Source: Opitutaceae bacterium
Lineage (GTDB): Bacteria > Verrucomicrobiota > Verrucomicrobiia > Opitutales > Opitutaceae
Direction of reading: 5' to 3'
DNA length: 64,000 bases
Assembly (NCBI GenBank): GCA_016711225.1
Contig: JADJTK010000008.1
Span: forward strand, 124,001 to 188,000
Shown here: positions 1-9,325 of the stretch, in pieces
Position numbering within the stretch: the first letter of the stretch is position 1
Layout: each line of letters starts with the position of its first letter
Made by a program: the position numbers and the translations under genes
Notes under the pieces: model-generated
Told to the model about the DNA's origin: nothing
The model's input: the letters and a program-made list of their open reading frames with translations, nothing else
Databases searched by the model: none

Positions 1-266
1 GCGCTCTGCGCGACGGCCGCCGCTACGACTTGGTCGTGCTCGACCTCACCGTCCCCGGGGGGCTGGGTGGCCTGCAGGCACTGCGGCGACTGCGGGCCAT
101 CGACCCCGAAGTGGTCGCCGTCGTTTCCAGCGGCTATTCCGCCGACGAGGTCATGGCCAGCTACCGTAGCCATGGGTTTCGCGCTATCGTACCCAAACCC
201 TACGGCATCGGGGAACTGGCCCGCGCCCTGCGGCCTTTGTTGAGCGGAGAGGCCGTTCGCAACTAA
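1..266 (+). CDS. Response-regulator receiver domain, C-terminal part (5' end outside window)
   Basis: The gene enters from the left edge, reading from base 3, and ends at the TAA at 264-266. The visible 87 residues cover the second half of a CheY-like receiver. VLDLTVPGG is the phospho-acceptor strand (the Asp of LDL), VSSGYS carries the switch Ser, and VPKPYGIGEL carries the conserved Lys. The SSGYS and KPY...EL pattern is typical of receivers at the C-terminus of hybrid sensor histidine kinases, so the missing part may be a kinase. This is inference, because nothing upstream is visible. The next gene points towards it from the opposite strand. Confidence 0.8.
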   Translation, partial: ALRDGRRYDLVVLDLTVPGGLGGLQALRRLRAIDPEVVAVVSSGYSADEVMASYRSHGFRAIVPKPYGIGELARALRPLLSGEAVRN

Positions 267-329
267 GCGTCACCGCCTTCGTCCCGCACCGGCAGCCACC
301 AGGCTGCACAGTCCACCAAGACCGCGACC

Positions 330-869
330 TCAGCCTGCGCTGTTGCCGAACTTCGCCTTGTGGAAGGCGGATACCTTTTCGTACTTCTCCGCCCACGTAC
401 GAATCTTGGCCCGCTCCTCGGGCGAGAGCTGCTTGATCACTTTGGCGGGGACCCCGACCGCCAACGACCCGGGCGGGATCTTCGTCCCGTTGGTCACCAG
501 CGAGTGGGCACCGATGATCGACTGCTCGCCGATCTCCGCCCCGTCGAGGATGGTGGCCTGCATGCCGATGAGGCATTCGTCGCCGATGGTGCAGGCATGG
601 ATCATCGCCGCGTGGCCGACCGTCACATGCTTGCCCACCTTCACCCCAAAATTGTCGGCCAGATGCACCATCGTGCCGTCCTGGATATTACTGCCCTCGC
701 CGATCTCGATGGAGTTGATGTCGCCGCGCAGCACACAGTTGTGCCAGATGCTGGCCCGCGGGCCGATGCGCACATCGCCGATCACGATCGCGCCCCGCGC
801 CACATAGGATGTGGGATCAATTTGGGGATCTTGTCCGAGAAATTTGCTCAAACGTTCTTCAACTGTCAT
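330..869 (-). CDS. Gamma-class carbonic anhydrase family protein (left-handed beta-helix)
   Basis: This 179-residue protein has the hexapeptide-repeat pattern of the trimeric LpxA-like/gamma-carbonic anhydrase fold (YrdA/PaaY group). Isoleucine/valine-glycine turns recur from about residue 20 to 150. His69 (VHLAD), His86 and His91 (VGHAAMIHAC) have the spacing of the three zinc/iron ligands of archaeal Cam. Family members are either carbonic anhydrases or acyltransferase-like proteins of unknown substrate, so CO2 hydration is plausible but not shown. A short alpha-helical C-terminus (residues 150-179) follows, as usual. It is divergent from the carboxyltransferase gene at 942, with which a bicarbonate link is conceivable but unproven. 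Confidence 0.88.
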   Translation of the reverse strand: MTVEERLSKFLGQDPQIDPTSYVARGAIVIGDVRIGPRASIWHNCVLRGDINSIEIGEGSNIQDGTMVHLADNFGVKVGKHVTVGHAAMIHACTIGDECLIGMQATILDGAEIGEQSIIGAHSLVTNGTKIPPGSLAVGVPAKVIKQLSPEERAKIRTWAEKYEKVSAFHKAKFGNSAG

Positions 870-941
870 GGTGGCGCCACCCTAGATGCGCGCTTTCGCG
901 CCTCGCAAACTCCAATCGCCCCCTTCCTTCGGTCTCCCCCC

Positions 942-2426
942 ATGAAAACCGCCCCTGTCGTTTTCAACAACACCGTCCTGCGCGACGGCCATCAGTCGCT
1001 CGCCGCGACCCGCATGACCACCGCCCAAATGCTTCCCGCCTGCGCCGAGCTCGACTCGCTCGGTTTCGGCGCCCTGGAGACTTGGGGCGGCGCCACCATC
1101 GACTCCTGCCTGCGCTATCTGGGCGAAAACCCCTTCGAGCGCCTCGGCACCCTCAAAAAGGCCGCCCCAAAGACCCCGCAAATGATGCTGCTACGGGGGC
1201 AGAACATCGTCCAATACACGTCCTTCCCGGACGATGTCTTCGAGGCCTTCGTCGCCGCCACCGCCGCCCGCGGCTTGGATATGTTCCGCGTCTTCGACGC
1301 CCTCAACGACGTCCGCAATCTCGGCACCGCCATCCGCGCGGTGAAGAAAGCCGGCCGACACGCCCAAGGCGCGATCTGCTACACCATCAGCCCGGTGCAT
1401 ACCGTCGCGAACTTCCTCAAGCTTGCCGACACCATCGCCGCCCTCGGCTGCGATTCGATCTGCATCAAGGACATGGCCGGTCTCATCCAACCCGAGATCG
1501 CCCGCGCCCTAGTCAAGGGAATCAAGGAGCGCACCAAGCTCCCCGTCGTGCTCCACAGCCACGATACCGCCGGCCTCGCCGCCGCCTCCTACCACGCCGC
1601 CACCCAGGCCGGCGTCGACTGGATCGACACGTCCATCGCCCCGTTCGCCAACGGCACCGGCCAGCCCGACACCCTGCGCATGCTCGCCGTGCTCGAAGGC
1701 CTCGAACGCTGCCCCACCTACGACCGCGCCACGCTCATCTCCCTCGGTAAGCACTTCGAAAAGGTCTATACCGAGCTGAGCAAGTTCACCAGCCCCGCCA
1801 ACGAACGTACCGATACCGCCACCCTCATCTACCAAGTACCGGGCGGCATGCTCAGCAACTTCCGCAATCAGCTCAAGGAGCAGAAAATGGACGGCCAGCT
1901 CGAGGCCGTACTCGCGGAGATTCCCTATGTGCGCGAGTGCCTGGGCTGGATTCCGCTGGTCACCCCGACTTCCCAGATCGTCGGCACCCAAGCCATGCTC
2001 AACGTGAAGTTCGGCCGCTGGAAGAACATAGCCCAACCCACCGTCGATGTGCTCCTCGGCAAATACGGCGCTACCCCGGGCGAGGTCGATGCCGATCTGC
2101 TCGCCGCGGTCGAGAAGAAGTCCGGCCAGAAACGCTCCGCCGAACGCCAGGCCGACCTCCTGACGCCGCGCATGCCCAAGCTCAAGGAGGAGCTCCGCGC
2201 CAAAGGGTTCCCGGATACCGACGAGATGGCCGTGCTCCACGCCATGTTTCCCCAAGAACTCGACAAGTTGCTCAAGCCTACCCCCACCTCGGCGGAGATC
2301 GCCCCTGTGCGCATCGCCCCGCCGGTCGCGGCACTGCACCCACAGCCCGCTGGATCCAGCGCCCACTACTCGCTGACGCTAGGCGGCCACACCTATCCCG
2401 TTGCGGTCGAGGAGCTCGGTAGCTGA
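942..2426 (+). CDS. Carboxyltransferase subunit of a biotin-dependent (de)carboxylase (OadA/PycB type), no biotinyl domain
   Basis: This 494-residue protein starts at the ATG in front of KTAPVVFNNT. Residues 1-270 form the HMGL-like TIM barrel. NNTVLRDGHQSL holds the metal/substrate Asp, CIKDMAG has the Lys that family members carboxylate, and VLHSHDTAG gives the metal His pair. Residues 300-460 match the conserved PYC/OADA domain (VPGGMLSNFRNQL). The family transfers a carboxyl group between carboxybiotin and pyruvate or oxaloacetate. The protein stops at SLTLGGHTYPVAVEEL, which resembles the lead-in strand of a biotinyl domain, but no AMKM lysine motif follows here or in the next 110 bases. 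The biotin carrier must therefore be a separate protein. Whether it works as oxaloacetate decarboxylase or pyruvate carboxylase B cannot be decided. Confidence 0.88.
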   Translation: MKTAPVVFNNTVLRDGHQSLAATRMTTAQMLPACAELDSLGFGALETWGGATIDSCLRYLGENPFERLGTLKKAAPKTPQMMLLRGQNIVQYTSFPDDVFEAFVAATAARGLDMFRVFDALNDVRNLGTAIRAVKKAGRHAQGAICYTISPVHTVANFLKLADTIAALGCDSICIKDMAGLIQPEIARALVKGIKERTKLPVVLHSHDTAGLAAASYHAATQAGVDWIDTSIAPFANGTGQPDTLRMLAVLEGLERCPTYDRATLISLGKHFEKVYTELSKFTSPANERTDTATLIYQVPGGMLSNFRNQLKEQKMDGQLEAVLAEIPYVRECLGWIPLVTPTSQIVGTQAMLNVKFGRWKNIAQPTVDVLLGKYGATPGEVDADLLAAVEKKSGQKRSAERQADLLTPRMPKLKEELRAKGFPDTDEMAVLHAMFPQELDKLLKPTPTSAEIAPVRIAPPVAALHPQPAGSSAHYSLTLGGHTYPVAVEELGS

Positions 2427-2537
2427 AGTGCCGTTGTTTCCTTCCTTCTGTCGTTCGCGGAATCCGGGCGTCATCTGACGCCGCGCTGGCTCCATTTTCT
2501 GCCTCGCGCCCCGCCCAGCTGCGGATACCAACAATCC

Positions 2538-3337
2538 ATGTTCTCCGCCGATCGCTGCTCCGCCATCCTCGCCGCCGTCCGCACCCGTGCCCCGCTGGTG
2601 CACAACATCACCAACTACGTCGTGATGAACAACACGGCCAACGCCCTGCTCGCCCTCGGGGCCTCGCCGGCGATGGTCCACGCCACCGAGGAGGTCGAGG
2701 AATTCGTCTCCATCTCGCAGGCACTGGTTGTCAACATCGGCACCTCTCCACCCCCTGGATCAAGGCGATGGACAAGGCCGCCGCCGCCGCCAACGCCTGC
2801 GGCATCCCCTGGGTGCTCGACCCGGTCGGCGCTGGCGCCACCGTCCTGCGCACCGAGACTTCCGCCGACCTCGCCCGACTCCGGCCCGCCTGTATCCGCG
2901 GCAACGCCTCCGAAATCCTCGTCCTTGCCGGAGCCACCGGTGAGACCACCAAGGGGGTCGACTCCACGCGCGCCTCTGCCGACGCCCTCGCGCCGGCTCG
3001 CCAACTCGCGCTCACCTCCGGCGCGATCGTCGCCGTCACCGGGGCCACCGACTACGTGACCGATGGCACCCAAACCATCGCACTGGCCAACGGCCATCCA
3101 CTCATGGCCAAGGTCACCGGCTTGGGCTGCACGGCCAGTGCCCTCGTCGGAGCCACCCTGGCGGTGGAACCCGATCGCCTCGCCGCCGTGGCCGCCGGCC
3201 TGTCGTTCCTTGCCCTCGCCGGCGAGATTGCCGCCGAGAAAAGCCCCGGCCCGGGCTCGCTCCAGCTCCACTTGTTGGACGCGCTCTACCAGCTCGACGC
3301 CGCCACGATCACCCGGCACCTGAAGATCGTCGGCTGA
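2538..3337 (+). pseudogene. thiM: Hydroxyethylthiazole kinase ThiM, interrupted by a single-base frameshift
   Basis: ThiM phosphorylates the thiazole moiety in thiamine salvage and synthesis. The N-terminal part (TRAPLVHNITNYVVMN, typical of ThiM) reads from ATG 2538 to about 2744. The rest (IPWVLDPVGAGAT, NASEI, VTGLGCTASAL with the catalytic Cys) reads in the next frame to the TGA at 3335-3337. One extra C at about 2744/2745 would restore NIGTLSTPWIKAMDK and a normal 266-residue enzyme. The 800-base span is one base short of a multiple of three. Because all downstream motifs are intact, a sequencing error in the C-run or a very recent mutation is likely. No TPP-riboswitch motif is visible upstream. 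thiE lies 2.8 kb downstream. Confidence 0.88.
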
Positions 3338-3565
3338 ACGCGGCCGGCCACGGCGGCCCTTCGCGGGCAGCCGTGGGCCCGTCTGCGCCGGGGGGCGCTC
3401 GCATCCGCCAATCATGTGCGCGGAGGGCACTCCGCCCTTCCCTCGCCGACCACCCCGGCCGACACTTGCCCCCCAGCGTCCTCCCGCTTGTCTGGACCAC
3501 CGTTTCACTCCCGGTCGGAGGAAGCGGCTCCGTCCCGAATTCCGGCCGCGCCCACCGTTTCGCCC

Positions 3566-5386
3566 ATGAAAAGACACCTCGCCCGCTGGTTGCTGCGTAT
3601 TCTGGCCCTTTCGCCAGCCGTGCTGCCGTGTTGGCTCATCCTCCGGTATGGAGTCGATGTGCCATTCTGGGACCAGTTCGATGATGACTTGGCGGGCCTG
3701 TATCTGAAAGCCGAAGCTGGCCGGCTCACGTTTACTGACCTTGCCGCCCAGCACAATGAGCACCGGATCCTAGTACCGCGGTTGGGCTATCTCGGGCTCA
3801 ATTCACTCACCCGCTGTAACGCCATCGGCGAGATGCTCGCTGGCTGGGCCGCGGCACTGGGCACTTCGCTCGCGCTGGGTTGGCTCGCCCGGCGCACACA
3901 CTCCCGGGCGGAACCGGGAACCTGCGTCGGCGACGGGGAAGCTGGTTGGCTCGGGTCGTGGTTCCTAGCCAACCTCCTGATCTTCGCCCCCTGCCAGTGG
4001 GAGAACTGGCTTTGGGGTATGGGATTCGCCAACCTGCTCCCGATGCTGTGGATCTCCCTCGCGCTGGGGATCGCCTCCTCGACCTGGAGGGAAGGCTACA
4101 GGACCGCTTTGGTGATCATCCTCTGCACCCTGGCCACCTATTCGTCGGGCAACGGCATGCTGGCCTGGGGTCTGGTCGGTGGTGTGCTCCTGTGGGAGCC
4201 CACGCTCAGGGATCTCCGCTCCCGAAGACGCACCGCCCTGATCCTCCTCTGCGCGGCGAGCCTGGTCATCGCCACCTACTTCCACGGCATGACGCCGGCC
4301 AACCATCGTGGGCTCGCCCCCTACGACTCGCAGCTCTCGACCAAACTCCACTACGCGCTGGTCTTCGCCGGCAACCCGTTCGCCTTCGCCTCGGCCTTCG
4401 CTCCGACGGCCTTCGCCACCGCCATCGGGGCCGCACTCTACTCACTCCTGACTCTCAGCCTCCTCGGTGTCCTCGATCGCTGGTTGCGCCACCAGGAGCA
4501 CGCCCTCTGCCGGCGTCTGCTCCCGTGGTTCGCCGTCGCTGGCTTCGCGGTGGGCAGCGGTCTTGTCGCAGCCTGGTCCCGGGCGGGGATCGGCGCCGCG
4601 CAGGCAACCAGTTCGCGCTACGCCTCATTCGCCCTCTATCTCCCCGTCGCATTGATCTATCTGATACAACCGATCTGGCGGGGCCTCGTTTCCCGACGCG
4701 GGGACCAGTCGGCTGGCACACCCGTCCCCACCGCCGCACAACCGGCGGTCGTCGCGGCGGTGCTGGCGACCATGGTCGTCGTCCTTTCGGTGGCGGCCAT
4801 CCCGCCCGCACTGCACAGTGCCGAGTATGCCCAGCGCAGCAGGCGCCAGCTCCGCGCCGTCGTATCCTTGATCCGATTGTTGCCTGACCACCCGCTCGTC
4901 GCCGCCTCCGTCTTCCCCGATCCCGCGGTTGCCCAGCGCAACGTCACCGGACTCGATCAGCTCGGCTACCTGCGGGTGAAGCTGGCTGGATCCGCCCGGG
5001 CGAGGCTACTGGCGGCGCCTCACCCGCCTGCAGCCGAGCATTGCGGCCGAATGGAACAGGTCTGGGAGACCGCCCCGGGCGTTATCGCCCTATCCGGTTG
5101 GGCCGTGCTGCCCCACAAAGCGCATCCGGCCGACCTCGTGGTGCTCTGTGTGCAGGACAAGACAGACGGACCCGTCATCGTTGACATGGTAACAGTGGGC
5201 ACACCCCGACCCGACAAGGCGTCGGATCTGCAGAATCCTGCGATCCGGGACTGCGGCTGGGCGGTCCGCGTGCCCGCCGCACGGTTCTGCAACCCGCACG
5301 GCTCCGCCACTGTCTCTGCCTGGGCGATGGATGGCGACACCGGGCTGCTGTACCCGCTCAGCGGGACGGTCCAGCTCGACCTGTGA
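3566..5386 (+). CDS. Polytopic membrane protein with C-terminal extracytoplasmic domain, function unknown
   Basis: The chosen ATG precedes KRHLARWLLRIL; the frame is open further upstream, but that part is Pro/Arg-rich and not protein-like. The product has 606 residues. A first membrane helix (about 10-30) is followed by a loop with VPFWDQFDDD and QHNEHRIL, then about nine more hydrophobic helices to residue 430. After that comes a soluble tail of about 170 residues that looks beta-rich and has paired Cys. The acidic first loop and overall layout recall GT-C type glycosyltransferases and related uncharacterised bacterial membrane proteins, but no diagnostic motif was recognised, so no activity is assigned. 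It sits between thiM and the convergent reductase gene. Confidence 0.7.
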   Translation: MKRHLARWLLRILALSPAVLPCWLILRYGVDVPFWDQFDDDLAGLYLKAEAGRLTFTDLAAQHNEHRILVPRLGYLGLNSLTRCNAIGEMLAGWAAALGTSLALGWLARRTHSRAEPGTCVGDGEAGWLGSWFLANLLIFAPCQWENWLWGMGFANLLPMLWISLALGIASSTWREGYRTALVIILCTLATYSSGNGMLAWGLVGGVLLWEPTLRDLRSRRRTALILLCAASLVIATYFHGMTPANHRGLAPYDSQLSTKLHYALVFAGNPFAFASAFAPTAFATAIGAALYSLLTLSLLGVLDRWLRHQEHALCRRLLPWFAVAGFAVGSGLVAAWSRAGIGAAQATSSRYASFALYLPVALIYLIQPIWRGLVSRRGDQSAGTPVPTAAQPAVVAAVLATMVVVLSVAAIPPALHSAEYAQRSRRQLRAVVSLIRLLPDHPLVAASVFPDPAVAQRNVTGLDQLGYLRVKLAGSARARLLAAPHPPAAEHCGRMEQVWETAPGVIALSGWAVLPHKAHPADLVVLCVQDKTDGPVIVDMVTVGTPRPDKASDLQNPAIRDCGWAVRVPAARFCNPHGSATVSAWAMDGDTGLLYPLSGTVQLDL

Positions 5387-5426
5387 ATCCCCCCCCTCCC
5401 GAGGCTCCGGGACGCCGCAGCAGACC

Positions 5427-6005
5427 TCAGCCAAGCTTGCCGGCCAGCCAGGCGAGGTTGTCGGCAAAACGGTCCACCGTCGCGAGCGCCTCGGTGTCGT
5501 CATTGACCGCCCCCGGCTCGCGTGCCAGCGCCACGTTCCAGTAGGTCGAACCGGGCACGACCATGTCGTTGATCATGTACCAAAACATCAGTTGCGCGTA
5601 GGTGAAGTTGTGGCCGGCGCGGCGGGCCACCGCGATGGGGCCGCCCAGCTTGCGCGAGAACAGCCCGCCATTGGCCCGCGCCACGTAGCCGGCCCGGTCG
5701 AGCAGGGCCATCAGCTCCGGGGTCGCCGAACCGAAGTACACCGGCGAGCCGGTGATGATGATGTCGGCCCGCAACATCTTCTCGAAGATCGGCTGGAAGT
5801 CGTCGCCGGCCCCGCCGGGGCAACTGCTGTCCTTCGACTCGACGCAGCCCGCACAGGCGGTACAGCCACGAACATTCTTCCCCGACAGAGTGATCAGCTC
5901 TCCGCCGATCCCCTGGCCCTCGAGGCGGTCGAGGCAGCGGCGCAGCAGTGTTTCCGTGTTTCCGTTGCGGCGGGGACTGCCGCAGATTGCGAGGGCGGTG
6001 CTCAT
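5427..6005 (-). CDS. Flavodoxin-like NAD(P)H:FMN reductase family protein
   Basis: This 192-residue protein starts ALAICGSPRRNGNTETLL, the FMN-phosphate loop of the NADPH-dependent FMN reductase/iron-sulfur flavoprotein group. A cysteine cluster, CTACAGCVESKDSSC (about residues 48-62), follows and matches the compact CxxCxxC motif seen in iron-sulfur flavoproteins. ITGSPVYFGSATPELMALLDR is the second flavin-binding loop (TGSPVYF...S), conserved in the family. It probably reduces a small electrophile or quinone in the cytoplasm; the substrate is unknown. It faces thiE across 95 bases and is convergent with the membrane protein gene. Confidence 0.85.
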   Translation of the reverse strand: MSTALAICGSPRRNGNTETLLRRCLDRLEGQGIGGELITLSGKNVRGCTACAGCVESKDSSCPGGAGDDFQPIFEKMLRADIIITGSPVYFGSATPELMALLDRAGYVARANGGLFSRKLGGPIAVARRAGHNFTYAQLMFWYMINDMVVPGSTYWNVALAREPGAVNDDTEALATVDRFADNLAWLAGKLG

Positions 6006-6100
6006 GCGGGCAGTCTCGGCCGCCCCCGCCCCTCCGGGAAGTTCAAAATCCGGCGTGTCCGCGCTCGCCCGACGCCCGCTTCCGCGCCATCATCCCCGCC

Positions 6101-6736
6101 ATGGTTCCGCGTTTCGACCTCTCGCTCTACCTCGTCACCGACCCGGAGATGACCGCCCGCCGCGGGGTGGTCGCCACGGTCGCCGCCGCCGTCGCCGGTG
6201 GCGTCACCATCGTCCAACTGCGCGACAAGCTCGGCTCAGCACGGGCGCTGGCCGAAGCCGGTCGCGCCCTACTCGCCCTGCTGCGCCCGCTCGGCGTGCC
6301 GCTGCTGGTCAACGATCGGCTCGATGTCGCCCACGCCATCGGTGCCGACGGCGCCCACGTCGGCCAGGACGATCTCCCGCCCTCCGAGGCGCGCATCCTG
6401 CTCGGCCCGCAGGCGATCGTCGGACTTTCGATCACGGCTTCCCACCAACTCGGCACAATTGACACCTCCGTCGACTACGTCGGGCTCGGCCCGCTCTTTC
6501 CCACCGGCACCAAGGCCGATGCAGCCCCTGCACTGGGCGAGACCGGCTTCGCCGCCCTCCGCCGGCAGATCACCCTGCCAGTGGTGGCCATCGGCGGCAT
6601 CACGGTAGCGAATACTCCCCGCACCCTTGCCGCCGGCGCCGACGGCGTCGCCGTGATATCCGCAATCTGCGCCGCTGCCGATCCGCAGGCTGCCGCCCAG
6701 GCGTTGCGCCACGCCATTCGCACCGTCCGCCGCTAG
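6101..6736 (+). CDS. thiE: Thiamine-phosphate synthase
   Basis: ThiE couples hydroxymethylpyrimidine diphosphate with thiazole phosphate to give thiamine phosphate. The 211-residue length is normal. The TIM-barrel motifs are in order: LYLVTDPE, VTIVQLRDK (pyrimidine site), LLVNDRLDVA, GADGAHVGQDDL (Mg-binding Asp), GLGPLFPTGTK (diphosphate loop) and VAIGGITVAN. The ATG chosen is the first before these motifs; the upstream in-frame stretch is Pro/Arg-rich and lacks similarity. No TPP riboswitch is evident in the 95-base gap to the divergent reductase gene. With thiM at 2538 it gives the salvage-plus-coupling half of the pathway; no thiC, thiD or thiG is in the window. Confidence 0.95.
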   Translation: MVPRFDLSLYLVTDPEMTARRGVVATVAAAVAGGVTIVQLRDKLGSARALAEAGRALLALLRPLGVPLLVNDRLDVAHAIGADGAHVGQDDLPPSEARILLGPQAIVGLSITASHQLGTIDTSVDYVGLGPLFPTGTKADAAPALGETGFAALRRQITLPVVAIGGITVANTPRTLAAGADGVAVISAICAAADPQAAAQALRHAIRTVRR

Positions 6737-6762
6737 ATCCCCTCCGGACCGAGCCGGCCTGG

Positions 6763-8322
6763 TCACCGTGTCCGTGCAGTGCGCCGCCACGAGCGCTCGG
6801 GCAAGGGCCGGGCCCAACGATCCGCCGCGCCGATCGGCGTCTCGAGCGGATGCGCCGGCAACTCCTCGCGCTCCCGCTCCACCTGGGTTTGGGCCACCCG
6901 CGCATCCCGTTCAAACAATGGCAGCAGCAGGCGCCGAAGCTCATCGTTGCGCGCGCGGGCCAGCAAACCACTGACAAACGGTTTACGGCTATCCTGTGGC
7001 ACAAAACCGGCGACGGCCATCGCTCGCCGCACTTCCGGGGCCCGCATGAAATGGCTCCAGACAAAGCCGCTGCGTCGATTCTCCGCCATCAGCAGCGAGA
7101 TGCCCACGTCGATCGCGATCACGTCCCTCGCTACCCAGCCGTTCTGGGGATTGAACGCATCCGCAAAGCCGTACCGCCCCCACAGGGCCGGTCCCCCGGC
7201 GGCACGCATCGCCCGCAACGCCGCGAGACATTCCCGCGGCGCAAACGGCAACGAACCCGCCGCGGCACAGGGAACCAGCGTGCCATCCAACCGCTCACCA
7301 GAATTGTTGGGACCACCCCAGTCGATATAGCCACCGGCGCTGTCCGAGGCGGTGATGCCCCACATCTCCGGTGACCAACGGGCGAAGCGTCCTGCGAGCG
7401 AGGCGCACCACTCGCGCTGCGCGTGCGTCACCGCCACCGAGTTGGCCCAATAGTCGGCCTGCCCGTCGTGCACGCCGCGAAAATCGAACCACGCATGGGA
7501 GTATTGATGGGTGAATAGCGGCGGGCAGCTGATGAAGGCATGACGGCCGTGCACCGCCACCGAACGCCGGCTCCAGGCCGACCAAGTCTCCGCGGGCAGG
7601 GCTCCGCGCGGGGCTCCGAGCCCCAGCAGATACAGCCCCATCAGCTCGCTGTAGCTGTCCCAGCGGGCCGCCAGAAACCCACGCTCAGGCGTCCACCCGT
7701 GCCGCAGGGTGGGCCCGCCATCCAGCGCCCAGCTCCAGTCGATTCGGGCATAGATGCGGTCGACCAGCGCGCGTACCTCGGCATCGTCAAAATACTCGCG
7801 CGCCAGCACCGCCCCTTGCAGAAAAAGCGCCGTGTCGATCGTCGACGCTTCACAATTCCAATACCGGGCGCCGGTGCCTGCATCGATGAAATGATAGAAC
7901 CAGCCGTGCTCCCGGGCGACCTGCCCGTCGGCGTAACGCAGCGTGGTCAGGGTGCGGGCGAGCGCCGCCTCGCGGCCGAGCCAGCCGCGGTCCACGCCGA
8001 TGCACCAGGCTGTCAGCGCGAAGCCGGAGGCGGCGATGCTCGCCGGCGCGCGGCTCACCGAGCCGTCGGCCGGTGCGCGGTCGCGGGTCAACCCGGTGGC
8101 TGTATCCGTATGTTCCAGGAAGAAGGTGAGCGCGCGGTGTTCGAGCTCGTCGAGGAACGCCGCCTCGGAATCGGCCGGGACGCTGCGTCGAGATGAACCG
8201 GCGACAAGGACCAACGCGGCCACCAGCACCAACCCCGCCATCCCGCGACCGCCAAGGCGCCGCCACGCCGCACCGCGGTTGGGGTTCGCCACAGGGAGGA
8301 TGCTGGGATCTCTCGCCTCCAT
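6763..8322 (-). CDS. Secreted or membrane-anchored glycoside hydrolase, GH144/glycoamylase-like
   Basis: This 519-residue protein has an N-terminal hydrophobic segment (about residues 28-43, GMAGLVLVAALVLVAGSS) acting as signal or anchor. It is followed by an (alpha/alpha)6-type domain. Recognisable family motifs are LEHRALTFFLEHTDTATGL, GFALTAWCIGVDRGWL, WFYHFIDA, DTALFLQGAV, FTHQYSHAWFDFRGVHD, WGITASDSAGGYIDWG and YGFADAFNP. This set defines the glycoamylase-like domain shared with beta-1,2-glucan-hydrolysing GH144 enzymes. It therefore probably cleaves beta-glucans outside the cytoplasmic membrane; beta-1,2 specificity is inference. It is convergent with thiE and divergent from the TPR gene. 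Confidence 0.85.
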   Translation of the reverse strand: MEARDPSILPVANPNRGAAWRRLGGRGMAGLVLVAALVLVAGSSRRSVPADSEAAFLDELEHRALTFFLEHTDTATGLTRDRAPADGSVSRAPASIAASGFALTAWCIGVDRGWLGREAALARTLTTLRYADGQVAREHGWFYHFIDAGTGARYWNCEASTIDTALFLQGAVLAREYFDDAEVRALVDRIYARIDWSWALDGGPTLRHGWTPERGFLAARWDSYSELMGLYLLGLGAPRGALPAETWSAWSRRSVAVHGRHAFISCPPLFTHQYSHAWFDFRGVHDGQADYWANSVAVTHAQREWCASLAGRFARWSPEMWGITASDSAGGYIDWGGPNNSGERLDGTLVPCAAAGSLPFAPRECLAALRAMRAAGGPALWGRYGFADAFNPQNGWVARDVIAIDVGISLLMAENRRSGFVWSHFMRAPEVRRAMAVAGFVPQDSRKPFVSGLLARARNDELRRLLLPLFERDARVAQTQVEREREELPAHPLETPIGAADRWARPLPERSWRRTARTR

Positions 8323-8489
8323 ACCTCAAGTTATCGGTCGCACTGAAGCGGCAATTAGCCACGGCCTGAAGAATAGGGAAATTTCCCCCACCGGGGGTGG
8401 GGACTCCCGGTCTCCCGGTCCACGGTCTCGCTGTTTCGGGCCGATCCGGCATTGCCAGCCGGGCCGCGGGCCGAGTCGAATCGCCCACG

Positions 8490-9002
8490 ATGAGCGAACC
8501 CGACCTCCCGCCCGAGTGGAAACCCGAACTCGACGCCATTGTCGGCGCCCGCCACGGCGGAGCGGCGGCGGCGCTGCTGCCCCGCCTGCGTGCCCTCGAC
8601 GGCCGATTCCCGAACACCCCGGAGATCCTCCACCAGCTCGCCTGGAGCTGCGAGGTGCTCGGCCAGTACCGCGAGGCCGCCGGCGCCTACGAACGCGCCA
8701 TCGCCCTCGGGCTGCCGCCCCACGACCTCTCCGGCGCCTTCCTGGGGCTGGGCTCGGCACTGCGTTGCCTTGGCGAATACTCGCGCGCCGCCCAGGTGCT
8801 CCGGCAAGGCCAGCTGCAATTCCCCACCCAACGCGAGTTCGAGGTGTTTCTCGCCCTCACCCTGCACAACCTCGGGCACCACGCCGAAGCGATGAAGACG
8901 CTGCTCACCACCCTCATCGAAACCGCCGACGATGTGGGCATCGCCGCCTACCAGCGCACCCTCCGTTTCCACGCCGGCCAACTCGACCGGAAGTGGGAAT
9001 AG
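8490..9002 (+). CDS. Small tetratricopeptide-repeat protein
   Basis: The ATG (SEPDLPPEWK follows) gives a 170-residue soluble protein without a signal peptide. Three TPR-like helix pairs can be read: PEILHQLAWSCEVLGQY with its partner helix, LSGAFLGLGSALRCLGEY, and EFEVFLALTLHNLGHHAEA. The repeats contain the expected small residues (Gly/Ala at position 8, Ala at 20). TPR proteins act as protein-binding scaffolds; the partner is unknown. Upstream residues in the same frame (from 8397) look non-coding. It is divergent from the glycosidase gene and is followed by a 540-base gap with hairpins. Confidence 0.75.
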   Translation: MSEPDLPPEWKPELDAIVGARHGGAAAALLPRLRALDGRFPNTPEILHQLAWSCEVLGQYREAAGAYERAIALGLPPHDLSGAFLGLGSALRCLGEYSRAAQVLRQGQLQFPTQREFEVFLALTLHNLGHHAEAMKTLLTTLIETADDVGIAAYQRTLRFHAGQLDRKWE

Positions 9003-9284
9003 CCCGGGCCCGGCGCGCTTCACGCCCGCGGGTGGCACGGGTCTACCCGTGGTCCCCGGGCCTCTCCGCGACGTGGGCACGTAGCCTAGCCGTAAGAACT
9101 GCGGCGCCGAAGTAGTGCCAGGGCCCCCCCCGGCCCGCGGGGGGGACCGCCCCCCCCCCGCCACAGCAGCGAGGACCGCCCTTCCGCCCAGCAGTGGCAT
9201 TGTCGTCGCGCGCCCACGCCGCCACGCCCTGCCAAAATAGCTGGAACACCCACCAAACTCCACGGTCCGAGAGGGAGTACTGTA

Positions 9285-9304
9285 GCCCGCCTAGCGGGCC
9301 TTTT
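9285..9304 (+). terminator. Short hairpin with T-run
   Basis: GCCCGC-CTA-GCGGGC forms a 6-bp GC stem, followed after one C by TTTT. It is in the orientation to end transcripts coming from the TPR gene at 8490-9002. Confidence 0.45.
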
Positions 9305-9325
9305 GGGGATAACTCCGACTAGTAA

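Noticed and set aside
2427..2537. Possible TPP riboswitch before thiM (and before thiE)
   Set aside because: Neither CTGAGA nor the ACCTGATCTGGATAATGCCAGC-type core is visible in either leader.
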